Positions 17,795 through 27,373 of a DNA stretch of 64,000 bases are shown here, piece after piece. The position numbers and the translations under genes are program-made. The notes under the pieces are model-generated. The model saw only the letters and a list, made by a program, of their open reading frames with translations. It was not told the DNA's origin and made no database searches. The DNA comes from Saprospiraceae bacterium (GTDB lineage Bacteria; Bacteroidota; Bacteroidia; Chitinophagales; Saprospiraceae). The stretch spans positions 91,908 to 155,907 of the forward strand of contig JALHRR010000007.1 of NCBI GenBank assembly GCA_022841345.1, read 5' to 3'. How positions within the stretch are numbered: the first letter of the stretch is position 1; each line of letters starts with the position of its first letter.

Positions 17795-19629
17795 CATCCC
17801 CCCCATTTCTCCAGCACAGCTCCTTTCTTAAACAAATGTTCAATTCTCCGGATACTGGCAGGATCTTCTTCCAGTCCGGGTGCATGATGCAATTTGATGC
17901 GCGCATCTATGATCAGAGATCCACGACATCCCCAATGCTTGTGTTCTGTAAAGCTATCAACTCCATGAATATCATGTGATGGATTGGCCCTGGTAAAGGT
18001 AACCCACACGAAATTATTGATATTAGTTGCTGTAAATTTGCTATTGTCTGCTATGACAATCAGAGGGAATGACGACAGATTCTGAGCTTGCAATATATCC
18101 GTCAATTGCTTTATCTCTGTCTCTGCAGAAGATTGACCTTTCCAGGTATTTCCTTGTAAAATAAGCACCCCCGGCAGTGCGATATGGGGCTCGCTGAATC
18201 CTTCCATTAATTTCAGATCAGCAGGTATTTCTGTGCCGAGTGTTCTGATAGCCGGGCCACAAGCTGCTATGACTACTTTGCTTCCGGCATTCCATCCTGA
18301 ACCTGAGTAGTCCAGAGTATCGATAGTTGTTTTAGTTTGAAAATGCAGATCTCTGGTCCAGTCTACTCTTTCCAGCATATGCCTGAAGAATTGAGGAAGA
18401 TTTTTAGCGCTCAATTCGGGATGATCGTTTGCAGCAGCAATCCATAAGAATTTAGCGAGGGAAGTCTGCCCACTGCCCAGTATTCTGTTGGCTATTGTTA
18501 AAATTTCTTCCGGTTTCTGATCTCTGAAGGGCATATATCGCTCCCATCCGATAGCCACCAATAATGGATGCACTCCTGCAGCATCTACGGCATTGATTTC
18601 TTTCACTCCGGGGAATTCCACCGCTGTCAATTCTTTTACCAGCTGATGTATCAAATACCCGAAACTGGAATCCTCCGCCGGCGGTCTTCCTACGACGGTA
18701 AAGTGCCAAAGCGGATCTTTTCTGTGATAAACTTTGTCCACCTTCATCACAGGAAAGTCATGCGCCAAACTATAATATCCCAGGTGATCTCCGAAGGGAC
18801 CTTCTTTCTTTTTCTGATTTTTTAAAATTTCTCCGGTGATCACAAAGTCTGCATCAGATGAGATGATATAAGCATCTTCTCTGTTGTAACGAAATCTCCT
18901 GCCATTGAGCAAGCCTGCAAATGTCAGTTCTGACAATCCCTCCGGCAGCGGCATGATTGCTGAAAATGCATTCGAAGGCGGTCCTCCCACAAAAATACTG
19001 ACTCTGAAAGGATGTCCCAGCCGGTTGTATTTTTCATGATGCACCCCGATTCCCCTGTGAATCTGATAGTGCAGTCCGATTTCTTCATTGGGCAAATAAT
19101 CATTTCCTGAAATCTGAATTCTGTACATTCCCAGATTGGACTGCATAATGGAATTATTCTCAGGGTCCTGACTCATCACTTGAGGTAATGTGATAAATGC
19201 ACCTCCGTCCATCGGCCAGGATTTGATCTGTGGCAATTGATTGATAGTCGTAGTACCGTATTTGACCGGACTACCCATGATACTTTTCATCGGAAGTCCT
19301 GTCAATGCAGTGAAAGGGGTAGTGGCGTATTTCATCGGTGCCTTTAAGAACCGGGAAAAATCTGCCTTCAGCTCGATTACTTTTTGCACTCTCTGCAATG
19401 TATTCCTGAATATAAATTCTGTCCTTTCAATTGTGCCATAGATATTGGAAATAGCCTGAAATGGGCTGCCTTTTACGTTTTCAAAGAGAAGGGCTGGGCC
19501 ACCTTTTTCAAATACCCTGCGATGTATGGCAGCCATATCGAGATTCGGATCGACTTCCTCTTTTATTCTAACCAGTTGGCCGGATTTTTCAAGATCATTT
19601 GCACAGTCTCTCAGACTTTTGTAAGTCAT
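17794..19629 (-). CDS. UbiD-family decarboxylase (menaquinone-type)
   Basis: 611 residues, long for UbiD but normal for the Bacteroidota members annotated as menaquinone biosynthesis decarboxylases. UbiD enzymes use prenylated FMN for non-oxidative (de)carboxylation. Visible: N-terminal SLRDCANDLEKSGQLVRIKEEVDPNLDM blocks, NLGMYRIQI, the metal/prFMN region HYQIHRGIG and the active-site block EGPFGDHLGYYS containing the acidic residues, then HDIHGVDSFTEHKHWGCRGSLIIDARIK. It likely decarboxylates an aromatic acid in quinone synthesis; the exact substrate is inference. It stands alone, with repeat-rich DNA on both sides. Confidence 0.88.
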   Translation of the reverse strand: MTYKSLRDCANDLEKSGQLVRIKEEVDPNLDMAAIHRRVFEKGGPALLFENVKGSPFQAISNIYGTIERTEFIFRNTLQRVQKVIELKADFSRFLKAPMKYATTPFTALTGLPMKSIMGSPVKYGTTTINQLPQIKSWPMDGGAFITLPQVMSQDPENNSIMQSNLGMYRIQISGNDYLPNEEIGLHYQIHRGIGVHHEKYNRLGHPFRVSIFVGGPPSNAFSAIMPLPEGLSELTFAGLLNGRRFRYNREDAYIISSDADFVITGEILKNQKKKEGPFGDHLGYYSLAHDFPVMKVDKVYHRKDPLWHFTVVGRPPAEDSSFGYLIHQLVKELTAVEFPGVKEINAVDAAGVHPLLVAIGWERYMPFRDQKPEEILTIANRILGSGQTSLAKFLWIAAANDHPELSAKNLPQFFRHMLERVDWTRDLHFQTKTTIDTLDYSGSGWNAGSKVVIAACGPAIRTLGTEIPADLKLMEGFSEPHIALPGVLILQGNTWKGQSSAETEIKQLTDILQAQNLSSFPLIVIADNSKFTATNINNFVWVTFTRANPSHDIHGVDSFTEHKHWGCRGSLIIDARIKLHHAPGLEEDPASIRRIEHLFKKGAVLEKWGG

Positions 19630-19787
19630 ATGTATTTATTTTTCATGCTATTGATCCAATATAGGACCCTTGCCATTATTTCCTGCACCTTAAAGCATAA
19701 AATGTAAAAATTGTTGACATAACAATGTCAAATATGGAGAGAATGGATGGTGATTGTGAATGTTTCTAAATTGCAAATTGTGTAGGG

Positions 19788-19813
19788 GTAGACGCAAGGC
19801 ATTGCGTTTCTAC
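19788..19813. repeat. GACGCAA...TTGCGTT palindromic element
   Basis: GTAGACGCAAGGCATTGCGTTTCTAC forms a near-perfect hairpin (arms GTAGACGCAA and TTGCGTTTCTAC with one unpaired base). A relative, GACGCAAT-TC-ATTGCGTC, is at 46692-46709. Confidence 0.7.
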
Positions 19814-19864
19814 GTGCGAATCATTAATTGTTTTTTCTGAGGTAGACTGTCATATATTGGGGCT

Positions 19865-20035
19865 GTGATGTCTTTCGGCGCCTTCGGCTTCAAAGGTGAT
19901 GTTTCTTCGTGGCTACGCCCCGAAGAAGTGATGTCTCCGAAATAAATTGTCTGCTTCGCAGTCAATTTATTTCGGAGGTGATGTGCTCCGCGAGGTTCGT
20001 TCCTCACTCTCGGCAGGCGCGAAGCTCGCGGTTGA
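19865..20035. repeat. GTGATGT hairpin array, locus 1
   Basis: GTGATGT occurs at 19865, 19896, 19928 and 19978. The stretches between are inverted repeats: TTCTTCG/CGAAGAA around 19903-19927 and CTCCGAAATAAATTG/CAATTTATTTCGGAG around 19935-19977 with a CTGCTTCGCAG tip. It lies in the 613-base space between the ubiD-family gene and the end of the giant surface protein gene; the rest of that space holds short CTTAC/CACTTACC tracts and no gene I trust. Confidence 0.85.
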
Positions 20036-20242
20036 GTTTTGAGTTTGTGTGTGTGTAAGCGAATATAACATGCATTTTATCATGATTGGTAGAGTTATCT
20101 TTTACAAGCACACTCTGCACCCGCACCCGGCTGTTTTCTCTACCCGCTCGTATTCCGCCTAAACGCCTAAACGGCTGTTTGGCTGTTAACTTACCACTTA
20201 CCACTTACTCCTTACTCCTTACTACTTATTCCTTACCCCTTT

Positions 20243-23200
20243 CTATCTCATCAAGCTGACTTCACCATAAAATTTCTTAACAGTTCCATCATTGAATTCC
20301 ACAAGAATACTATAAACAAAAGTGGCCGGAACCATGAGTTTTCCATGATGGAAACCGTCCCACCCATATTCTTTTTGATTTGGCGGGAATTCTTTTCTGA
20401 GAAATACTCTTTCGCCCCATCGGTCAAATACTTCCATGAATTTGATTTCTTTGATGTTGTCTCCCCCGTAAATGGTAAATGTGTCATTGATTCCATCGCC
20501 ATTTGGAGAAAATCCATCCGGAACAAAGGCATTATACTTTTTGAGAATGTCGATCATCATTTGGTCATCAGCTGTACACCCACTGTTATCAGTAATCTGA
20601 ACAGAAACACTTGTGCGATCCTCCACTTTAAATGTAATGGAAGGGCAGAGGGGACAATTAATATTATTACTGTCCACCTTCCATAAGTACTGAGAAATAC
20701 TATCAGATGGAATCGTAGAATTTGCTGTAATGTTTACATCTGTTCCGGGCGTCACAGTGATTCCGGCTCCCAGTTCGACCAATAGTCTCGGTGGTTGAAT
20801 TAACCTGAATTCTTCTGTCACACTACATCCGAAAGCGTCTCTGACAGTTAATGTATATAAACCATCTCCGAGAGAAGTAAATGAAGTAGTTCCGGCCAGT
20901 GGACCATTATTCAGAGAATACTGAAGGGGGGGCGTCCCGCCTGTACTTGATACTATTTCAATGCTACCATTCCGAAGCCCAAAGCAGGAAGGGGAATTTG
21001 CCGCTACTTCTATGGCAGGAGTTAGTCCTACTTTTATGGTAACGCTGCCAGAATAACTACATGCTGTTTCTCTGTATATAACCTGTATTACATGTTCTCC
21101 CGGTCCGGCAGTTTTAGCGCTGAATACGCCTGTACTTGCATTGATTATTCCCGGGCCTGTCCAGAGGAAGGATCCATTTCCCGGACCCGGTGAAATCTGA
21201 GTCGCCAATGTCATATCAGGAGTATTATCTGTTAGACAGATGGGGGCAATGGGTAAAATATTGACATTAACGGTTGGACAATCCACTGCGACACAAGTTG
21301 TATTAGCAGGTACACTGTTTCCGCATGGTCCATTCCCAATGGCAACTATCTGGAAATCAACAGAAGCTCCTGTTGCCAGCGGCTGCACCAGATGTGATGT
21401 TGTGTAAATGGTATCTGGATTTCCGTTGTCCACAATAATGATATAACCGGAAGCTCCCGGCACTGGATTCCATGAAAATGTAACAGAAGTCAAAGTTCCA
21501 TTGCAGAGTATAACCGGAGATTCAAGGGGAGCATCTACTTGCACCGCGAATGTTGCGGATTGAGAAGGACAAGCATCTTTTGTTACAATGAGCGAAACGG
21601 TTTTATTTCCCGGAGTTGACCAGCTTACATTGTCGGGAATATTACCTACAACTGTATTTGGGTTTCCTCCATCGAAATTCCATAAAAAACTACCGTCATT
21701 GCTGTCGCCGGTATAAGTCAATACTGATGCCTGGCCTATGCAAACAGGGCTTTCCAGTGTGAATGAGGCTATTGGAGTTGGATTAACTACTATAGTCACC
21801 GTGTTTTCATACACACAATTATCTTCTCTGTAACTGAGAGTGATAATATGTGAACCTGCGCCACTGATATTTGGATCAAATATTCCGTTCGCCGAATCTG
21901 AAATTCCATCACCGCTCCATGTCAATACTCCGTTGCCCGAATCAGGATTAATATTCGCATTGAGCTGAATAACTGAACTTTGAGGTATGAGACAGATAGG
22001 ATCCACCGGATCAATAAGCACTTCTACATCATCACAATCCTGAGCGATACAGGTCAGTTCAGCAATTGAATTGTCACAAGGCCCGGAGCTTATAAATTCT
22101 ACTTGCAAAGTCATACTGATACCCGGAGTAAGCCCTGAAGTTGTATATGTATTGCCAGTCTGAATACCCATAGGTCCGTCCAGAAGTGTAATAATTTGTC
22201 CGGAAGCTGCCGGGTCAATATTCCAGGAAAATGTAATACTGGAAGTGTTGGTTTCGCATGTGATGACAGGGTCCGCCATGGGCTGCACAACGGAGACTGT
22301 TTGCTCGAACGGTGCAGAAATACAGCCATTTTCTGTCACTTGAAGACTTATAATCTTTGAGCCACTGCTTGACCAATTTACAGTATGAGGCCCTCTGCCG
22401 GTTCCGGGAATGGCATTTCCATTATTGAAGTTCCAGTCAAATGGTGCACCGTTGCCAGCAGTACCTGAATACGATATTACAGAAGATTCGTCCAGACAAA
22501 CGGGAGAAGTTGCTGAGAAATTTGCAGAAGGTGTATCATAAACAGTAATTTCTCCTGTACCTGTATAAGAACAATTGCCTTCAGTGTACCTGAATCCGAC
22601 CACATGTATTCCCGGTCCTGCAAGAGCCGGATTAAAAACTCCATTGACTCCGTCTATAATTCCAAGACCCACCCAGGATATAGTGCCGGTAGGATTTTGG
22701 GGAGTCACAAGCAGGCTCAGTGTTATGGGTGTTGTAGCAGCTGTGAGGCAGACAGGTGTTATTTCCTGAAAATCAAGCACTACATCAGGGCAATCCTCAG
22801 CTACGCAAGTTAATTCTGAGCTCACGGGGCCGCATGGATTATTAGTCAGGGCAGTAACTTCAATGGTAACTGCATCTCCAGGATTGAGGCCTGTAAATGC
22901 ATAAGAATTGCCGATTAAAGTTCCTGCAGGTCCGGATATAAGTACTGCGTTAAATCCTGTTACTCCGGGAATATTCGCCCAGCTAAAAGTAATGTTTTCT
23001 GTATTGGTACTACAAGTGATGAGTGGGGCTGCTACAGGGTTGGTGACAATAACAGGAAGACTGAATAATGGAGAACTACAGCCGTTTTCGCTGATAATCA
23101 ATTCTATTGTTTTTGATCCGGCATTGTTCCAGCTGACTGTATGGGGTCCGGGTCCATTACCCGGTGTTGCGGAACCATTGTCAAAATCCCAGTCAAATTG

Positions 23201-26200
23201 CATACTGCTGTGAATGGGCAAGGTTTCAATTGTCAAAGGTGTAGAAACGCAAATAGTATCCTCGCTCAGGCTGAATGAAGCACTTGGTGTAGCAAAAACT
23301 TGAACAGGTAAAACTGTAATGATTTCACAAGGGCCTTCTGTGTATGTAATGGTCACATCATGAAGACCTAAGCCTGCTAAAATTGGATCAAATATTGGTT
23401 GGGCTGAGTCTGAAATCCCGGGTCCTGAAAAAACAAGATTGCCGGCACCGGCCGTATTTCCTGTTAATGTTACCACAATAGGCACAACCGGTGAGTTTGC
23501 ATTTAAACAAATACCGGGAATTGGCTCAGCTTGAAGGTTAAATACAGGACAACTTAATGCTGCACAGTCCATCGTTACAAATTGATTTCCGCAGCTACTA
23601 TTATTTATAATTTCCAGTTGAATAGAAACCAATTCCTCAGGCATTAAATTATCAACTGTATATGTTGTTCCTGATAATGTCCCTGTTTGCCCGGTGAGTA
23701 CAACTACATTATATCCGGCAGCTCCCGGTACATCCGTCCATTCAAAGACTACGCTGGTGGTTGTAGCCACTCCGCAAGCTATTGCAGGCAGAGGGAGCGG
23801 AGAATCTATCTGAATACTTTGAGTCGAGAGTTCAGAAACACAACCATTATCGGTAACACTGAGTGAAATAATTTTATTTCCGCCGGCAATCCAGGATACA
23901 GTATGTGGTCCTGAACCGGTCCCGGGATTGGCAGATCCTGCATCAAAATCCCAGGTAAATGTAGCATTGGCACTGACAGTTCCGGTAAAAGTGACAATCG
24001 TGGTGGAATCAACACAAATTGGATTATCTGCTATAGTGAAGGTAGAAGCCGGAACCTGATAAACATAAATTGTTATAAACTCAGTATAAAAACAAAGTTC
24101 TTCATTGTATATCAAAGTAATTTGATGTTGACCAGGTCCTGCAAGTACAGGATTAAATATTCCGTTTTCAGCATCAGTAATTCCAGGGCCAATCCATTCG
24201 TAAGTTCCAACATTTGGATCACCTCCTGAAACATCTGCTTCCAGGGTAATGGGTAGTGTATTTGGGCTAACACAGATATCATTTACGGGCAGTATATCTA
24301 CAGAAATTGCAGGGCATGGCACCGCATAGCAGGTGAATTCTGTGAAAGTAACGGGGCATGGAAATGGGGCTTCGGCAGTCACGCGGATTGTTACTGATTC
24401 TCCATTTACCAGATTATCAAATTGTATATTATTTCCATTAATTTGTCCGGTATGGCCACTTATGACGTCTACTGTAACATTAATGGCTCCCGGAACAGGA
24501 TTCCAGTAAAAAGAAGTTGAAGTCCCGGTAGAAACACCACAATATACTTCCGGAGCATCGATTTGAGGGACAACCTCAACAGTTGATGAGGTTTCCGCTG
24601 AGCATCCATTTGAATCAGTTACTGTGACCGTATAAATTGTAGTTTCAGTCGGGGTAATAACTACTGTAGCGTCTGTTCCTAATCCCTGATCCCAATCATA
24701 TGTTGCACCTCCTGATGCATTTAGTACAAGATTTTCACCCTCGCACATAATGGGATTAAATGGATTGATCCTGGCATCCGGCGCAGGATCAATAATGAAT
24801 GAAATGGACTCACTCCCAGTACAACCTGTTGCCGCCTCTGTTCCGAAAACAGTATAAGTATAAGTACCCGGCACTCCTGGATTTACGATTCTAACAGATG
24901 AAGTGTTGGAAGGATCATCTTCCCAGACATAAGTATCAGCACCTGAAACTTCCAGAGTAATGTCAGATAAAAGACAGAGTTGTCCATCCATTGTGATATC
25001 AAGGACAGGTGAAGGAATCATATAAATGGTAATTTCAGCACTTCCTTCGCAACCCTCAAAGTTTATTCCCTCAACAAGGAATGTTGTAGTTTCCGTAATG
25101 ATAGGGCTGATGGAGGAACTGTTCCCCTCTATCTGTCCGGTGTTTTGATTGTACCAGACATAACTAAACGCACCGCTGGCCGTAAGTGTAATAGAAGCTC
25201 CATCGCAAACATCAAGAGCGGGCGCATCAATGATAATATCCGGTTCCGGAGCAAATGTGACTTCTATCGTTTCAGTTGCTGAGGGACATCCGTTAAGGTA
25301 AACTGTGAGGGTATAAGTACCTTCATCTGTTGCATCTAATAAATTTTGTTGATTGGAATTGTAACCATTGGGTCCCATCCATTCATAAATTACATTCAGA
25401 TTAAAAGGGAATGTACTACCATTAAGCATTATGGGTTGTCCCGGACAGGGTAGCCCCAATAATGTAATGAGGGCACTTGGAGCTTCGGTTATTTCTACGG
25501 GTAAACTAAAAGTCTCAGTACAGCCATTTTGAGTGACTGTAAGTGTGATGACTTTATTCCCACCGGTGGTCCAATAAACTTCATGGGGACCTTCACTATT
25601 TAATAACGTAGCAATGCCACCATCGAAATCCCATACAAATTCTGCCCCCGGATTGGCTGTTCCTGTGAAGGTAACGAGGACTACATCCCCGGCACATATA
25701 ATATTGGGGCCGCTTATTTCAAAAGAAACTACCGGAGGATCGCACATGCCCGGCTGGGTTGTAGAAGTATTTGCAGGGCTTACTGTAGTGGGATCCTGAT
25801 CGCAAACACAGCGATAATATACAGTCATACTGAATTCCTGATCATAGGCAGGAATAGCAGGGTTTCCTCCTGATGTACTGAAGGGATCATTGAAAAACAT
25901 CAGGGTAGATCCCATCGGACAAGATGGAACTTCCGGAATAAAGGTACCTCCTTCCAAATTGCAAAAAATGGAACAATCACTGTCGATAATGGTAAGTGAA
26001 GGAGGTGCAAAATCCAAATCAGGGCAAACTACACAATTCTCCGGAATGGGTACCGGCACGTTTGGACTCATGCAAGCCGTGTTGCAGCTATTTCTGACTC
26101 TGATCTGCCTGGGCGGGCCTCCGGCAGGGATACCTGTGGCAATATTATTATTTGACCATGAAGCACCACCATCAAAAGAGTATTCCCAAAAACATCCTGC

Positions 26201-27133
26201 AGGTGCTGAGGCAATGGGTCCTGCATCCACTGTGATAGTTACTGTACCTCCCTGGCACTCAGCATTAGTATTTTGTATTTCCGGTGTATCATACACTGTA
26301 TATGTGACGGGAGTTCTCGCATTTCCGCAATATTCATTTAAACCCGGACATTCGCAGTTTGCGTAAAAAGTATATTCTCCTGCTGCCAAGGCTCCCGGAT
26401 TAAAGTTGTTGCCGCTTCCCAGACTCGAGCCACCTACGGGAGTATTATACCAATGCACCTGAGGCGCTATTGAGGGAGGTACTATCAACGTGGCTGCTGT
26501 GGCGTGAGAGCAGGAATTGTCATTGATGACTGCATTTCCGGAAACGGCATAATTGACCGGAATCCCCCCATTACATCCAGGACAGTCAAAAGTGATACTA
26601 ACGCTGGTTAGAAATCCTACATCAGCACCAATACAGTCAAATACCTGAACTGCCCATCCTGCAGCATTGATATCACAACCGGCAATACTACTCAGTGCAC
26701 CAAATATTGACCATGTACCTGATAAAGAATAGGGGGTACCGGGGCCACATATATTCAAAGGCCCATTATTGGCACCATTCGTAAAAGTAAGATTAGTGAA
26801 ATTATCACCGGAATTACAGACTCCGGCACCCAGGTGCTGATGTAATTGTAATGTTCCACAGCCATTGGGGCCTATTAAATACCATCGGTGTAAATCTGAA
26901 ACATATGTGTGCGTGCCATTGAAAACAACAGTAACGATGCATGTTGCAGGATCAAATTGACATGGTAGATTACAGGTGTTGGGCAGGCAACCTGCGCTGG
27001 TAAGGTTCCCGCTTGAACCTTCACATACTGAAACTCCATTTACGTTTTGTTCCTCAGCGATACACTGACTTCTCAGATTCGGGCTTATGCACAAAACCAA
27101 CAAACTTAATAATACCAGTCTTCCAATTCCCAT
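20243..27133 (-). CDS. Giant PKD/SprB-repeat surface protein with T9SS type B sorting domain
   Basis: 2296 residues with a signal peptide (about 1-22, ending LRSQC). The N-terminal ~300 residues are Cys-rich and hold a proprotein-convertase-P-like beta domain. Ig-like modules follow. PKD domains with WDFDGG-type motifs occur near residues 501, 1061, 1317, 1569 and 1818; the last four begin units of about 250 residues, each PKD plus a fibronectin-III-like domain (FSWNxxPGAxGY) plus a GPGI...AGxGxHxIxxxY domain. A SprB repeat (about 2036-2119; SCFGLRNGSIEI, GLYTLTVRDAFGC) precedes the gliding-motility-type C-terminal domain (about 2200-2296; FSPNGDGINDTF, VFDRWGERVF). Probably an exported adhesin or gliding-related surface filament. 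No neighbour belongs to the secretion machinery. Confidence 0.9.
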   Translation of the reverse strand: MGIGRLVLLSLLVLCISPNLRSQCIAEEQNVNGVSVCEGSSGNLTSAGCLPNTCNLPCQFDPATCIVTVVFNGTHTYVSDLHRWYLIGPNGCGTLQLHQHLGAGVCNSGDNFTNLTFTNGANNGPLNICGPGTPYSLSGTWSIFGALSSIAGCDINAAGWAVQVFDCIGADVGFLTSVSITFDCPGCNGGIPVNYAVSGNAVINDNSCSHATAATLIVPPSIAPQVHWYNTPVGGSSLGSGNNFNPGALAAGEYTFYANCECPGLNEYCGNARTPVTYTVYDTPEIQNTNAECQGGTVTITVDAGPIASAPAGCFWEYSFDGGASWSNNNIATGIPAGGPPRQIRVRNSCNTACMSPNVPVPIPENCVVCPDLDFAPPSLTIIDSDCSIFCNLEGGTFIPEVPSCPMGSTLMFFNDPFSTSGGNPAIPAYDQEFSMTVYYRCVCDQDPTTVSPANTSTTQPGMCDPPVVSFEISGPNIICAGDVVLVTFTGTANPGAEFVWDFDGGIATLLNSEGPHEVYWTTGGNKVITLTVTQNGCTETFSLPVEITEAPSALITLLGLPCPGQPIMLNGSTFPFNLNVIYEWMGPNGYNSNQQNLLDATDEGTYTLTVYLNGCPSATETIEVTFAPEPDIIIDAPALDVCDGASITLTASGAFSYVWYNQNTGQIEGNSSSISPIITETTTFLVEGINFEGCEGSAEITIYMIPSPVLDITMDGQLCLLSDITLEVSGADTYVWEDDPSNTSSVRIVNPGVPGTYTYTVFGTEAATGCTGSESISFIIDPAPDARINPFNPIMCEGENLVLNASGGATYDWDQGLGTDATVVITPTETTIYTVTVTDSNGCSAETSSTVEVVPQIDAPEVYCGVSTGTSTSFYWNPVPGAINVTVDVISGHTGQINGNNIQFDNLVNGESVTIRVTAEAPFPCPVTFTEFTCYAVPCPAISVDILPVNDICVSPNTLPITLEADVSGGDPNVGTYEWIGPGITDAENGIFNPVLAGPGQHQITLIYNEELCFYTEFITIYVYQVPASTFTIADNPICVDSTTIVTFTGTVSANATFTWDFDAGSANPGTGSGPHTVSWIAGGNKIISLSVTDNGCVSELSTQSIQIDSPLPLPAIACGVATTTSVVFEWTDVPGAAGYNVVVLTGQTGTLSGTTYTVDNLMPEELVSIQLEIINNSSCGNQFVTMDCAALSCPVFNLQAEPIPGICLNANSPVVPIVVTLTGNTAGAGNLVFSGPGISDSAQPIFDPILAGLGLHDVTITYTEGPCEIITVLPVQVFATPSASFSLSEDTICVSTPLTIETLPIHSSMQFDWDFDNGSATPGNGPGPHTVSWNNAGSKTIELIISENGCSSPLFSLPVIVTNPVAAPLITCSTNTENITFSWANIPGVTGFNAVLISGPAGTLIGNSYAFTGLNPGDAVTIEVTALTNNPCGPVSSELTCVAEDCPDVVLDFQEITPVCLTAATTPITLSLLVTPQNPTGTISWVGLGIIDGVNGVFNPALAGPGIHVVGFRYTEGNCSYTGTGEITVYDTPSANFSATSPVCLDESSVISYSGTAGNGAPFDWNFNNGNAIPGTGRGPHTVNWSSSGSKIISLQVTENGCISAPFEQTVSVVQPMADPVITCETNTSSITFSWNIDPAASGQIITLLDGPMGIQTGNTYTTSGLTPGISMTLQVEFISSGPCDNSIAELTCIAQDCDDVEVLIDPVDPICLIPQSSVIQLNANINPDSGNGVLTWSGDGISDSANGIFDPNISGAGSHIITLSYREDNCVYENTVTIVVNPTPIASFTLESPVCIGQASVLTYTGDSNDGSFLWNFDGGNPNTVVGNIPDNVSWSTPGNKTVSLIVTKDACPSQSATFAVQVDAPLESPVILCNGTLTSVTFSWNPVPGASGYIIIVDNGNPDTIYTTSHLVQPLATGASVDFQIVAIGNGPCGNSVPANTTCVAVDCPTVNVNILPIAPICLTDNTPDMTLATQISPGPGNGSFLWTGPGIINASTGVFSAKTAGPGEHVIQVIYRETACSYSGSVTIKVGLTPAIEVAANSPSCFGLRNGSIEIVSSTGGTPPLQYSLNNGPLAGTTSFTSLGDGLYTLTVRDAFGCSVTEEFRLIQPPRLLVELGAGITVTPGTDVNITANSTIPSDSISQYLWKVDSNNINCPLCPSITFKVEDRTSVSVQITDNSGCTADDQMMIDILKKYNAFVPDGFSPNGDGINDTFTIYGGDNIKEIKFMEVFDRWGERVFLRKEFPPNQKEYGWDGFHHGKLMVPATFVYSILVEFNDGTVKKFYGEVSLMR

Positions 27134-27206
27134 GTTCCCCTCATTCTAAACTGTAACCCTACAATAAAAATCTTGCTTCTTAAAGGCTTGTGCGCAAAGC
27201 CAACAA

Positions 27207-27214
27207 CAAAGGTA
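27207..27214 (-). promoter_or_regulatory. Candidate -7 box for the giant surface protein gene
   Basis: TACCTTTG on the minus strand, 74 bases before the start at 27133; matches TAnnTTTG. No well-placed -33 element seen. Confidence 0.35.
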
Positions 27215-27300
27215 AGAACTAATATTAAGAGCTACGTACAAAATCAGGTAGAAGTTAGTGCCGGAAGTAACAATTTAAATTTGGAATTTAGATTCAGCTA

Positions 27301-27350
27301 AAAAATAAAGTGTTTCATCGATCTCCTTTGGGGAAATTAATGAAACACTT
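27301..27350 (-). terminator. Terminator after the PDH E2 gene
   Basis: Perfect 11-bp stem (ATGAAACACTT at 27340-27350 with AAGTGTTTCAT at 27308-27318), 21-nt loop, followed on the minus strand by TTATTTTTT. Lies just downstream of the E2 stop. Confidence 0.75.
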
Positions 27351-27373
27351 AAAAATATATCTTAACAATAATA

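Noticed and set aside
19865..20035. CRISPR array
   Set aside because: The regularly spaced word is only 7 bases, the spacers are self-complementary and shared between loci, and there are no cas genes in the window.
19810..20204. Two 65-codon minus-strand frames in repeat DNA
   Set aside because: They lie in the hairpin array and its flank; peptides have no family features and the hairpins explain the sequence.
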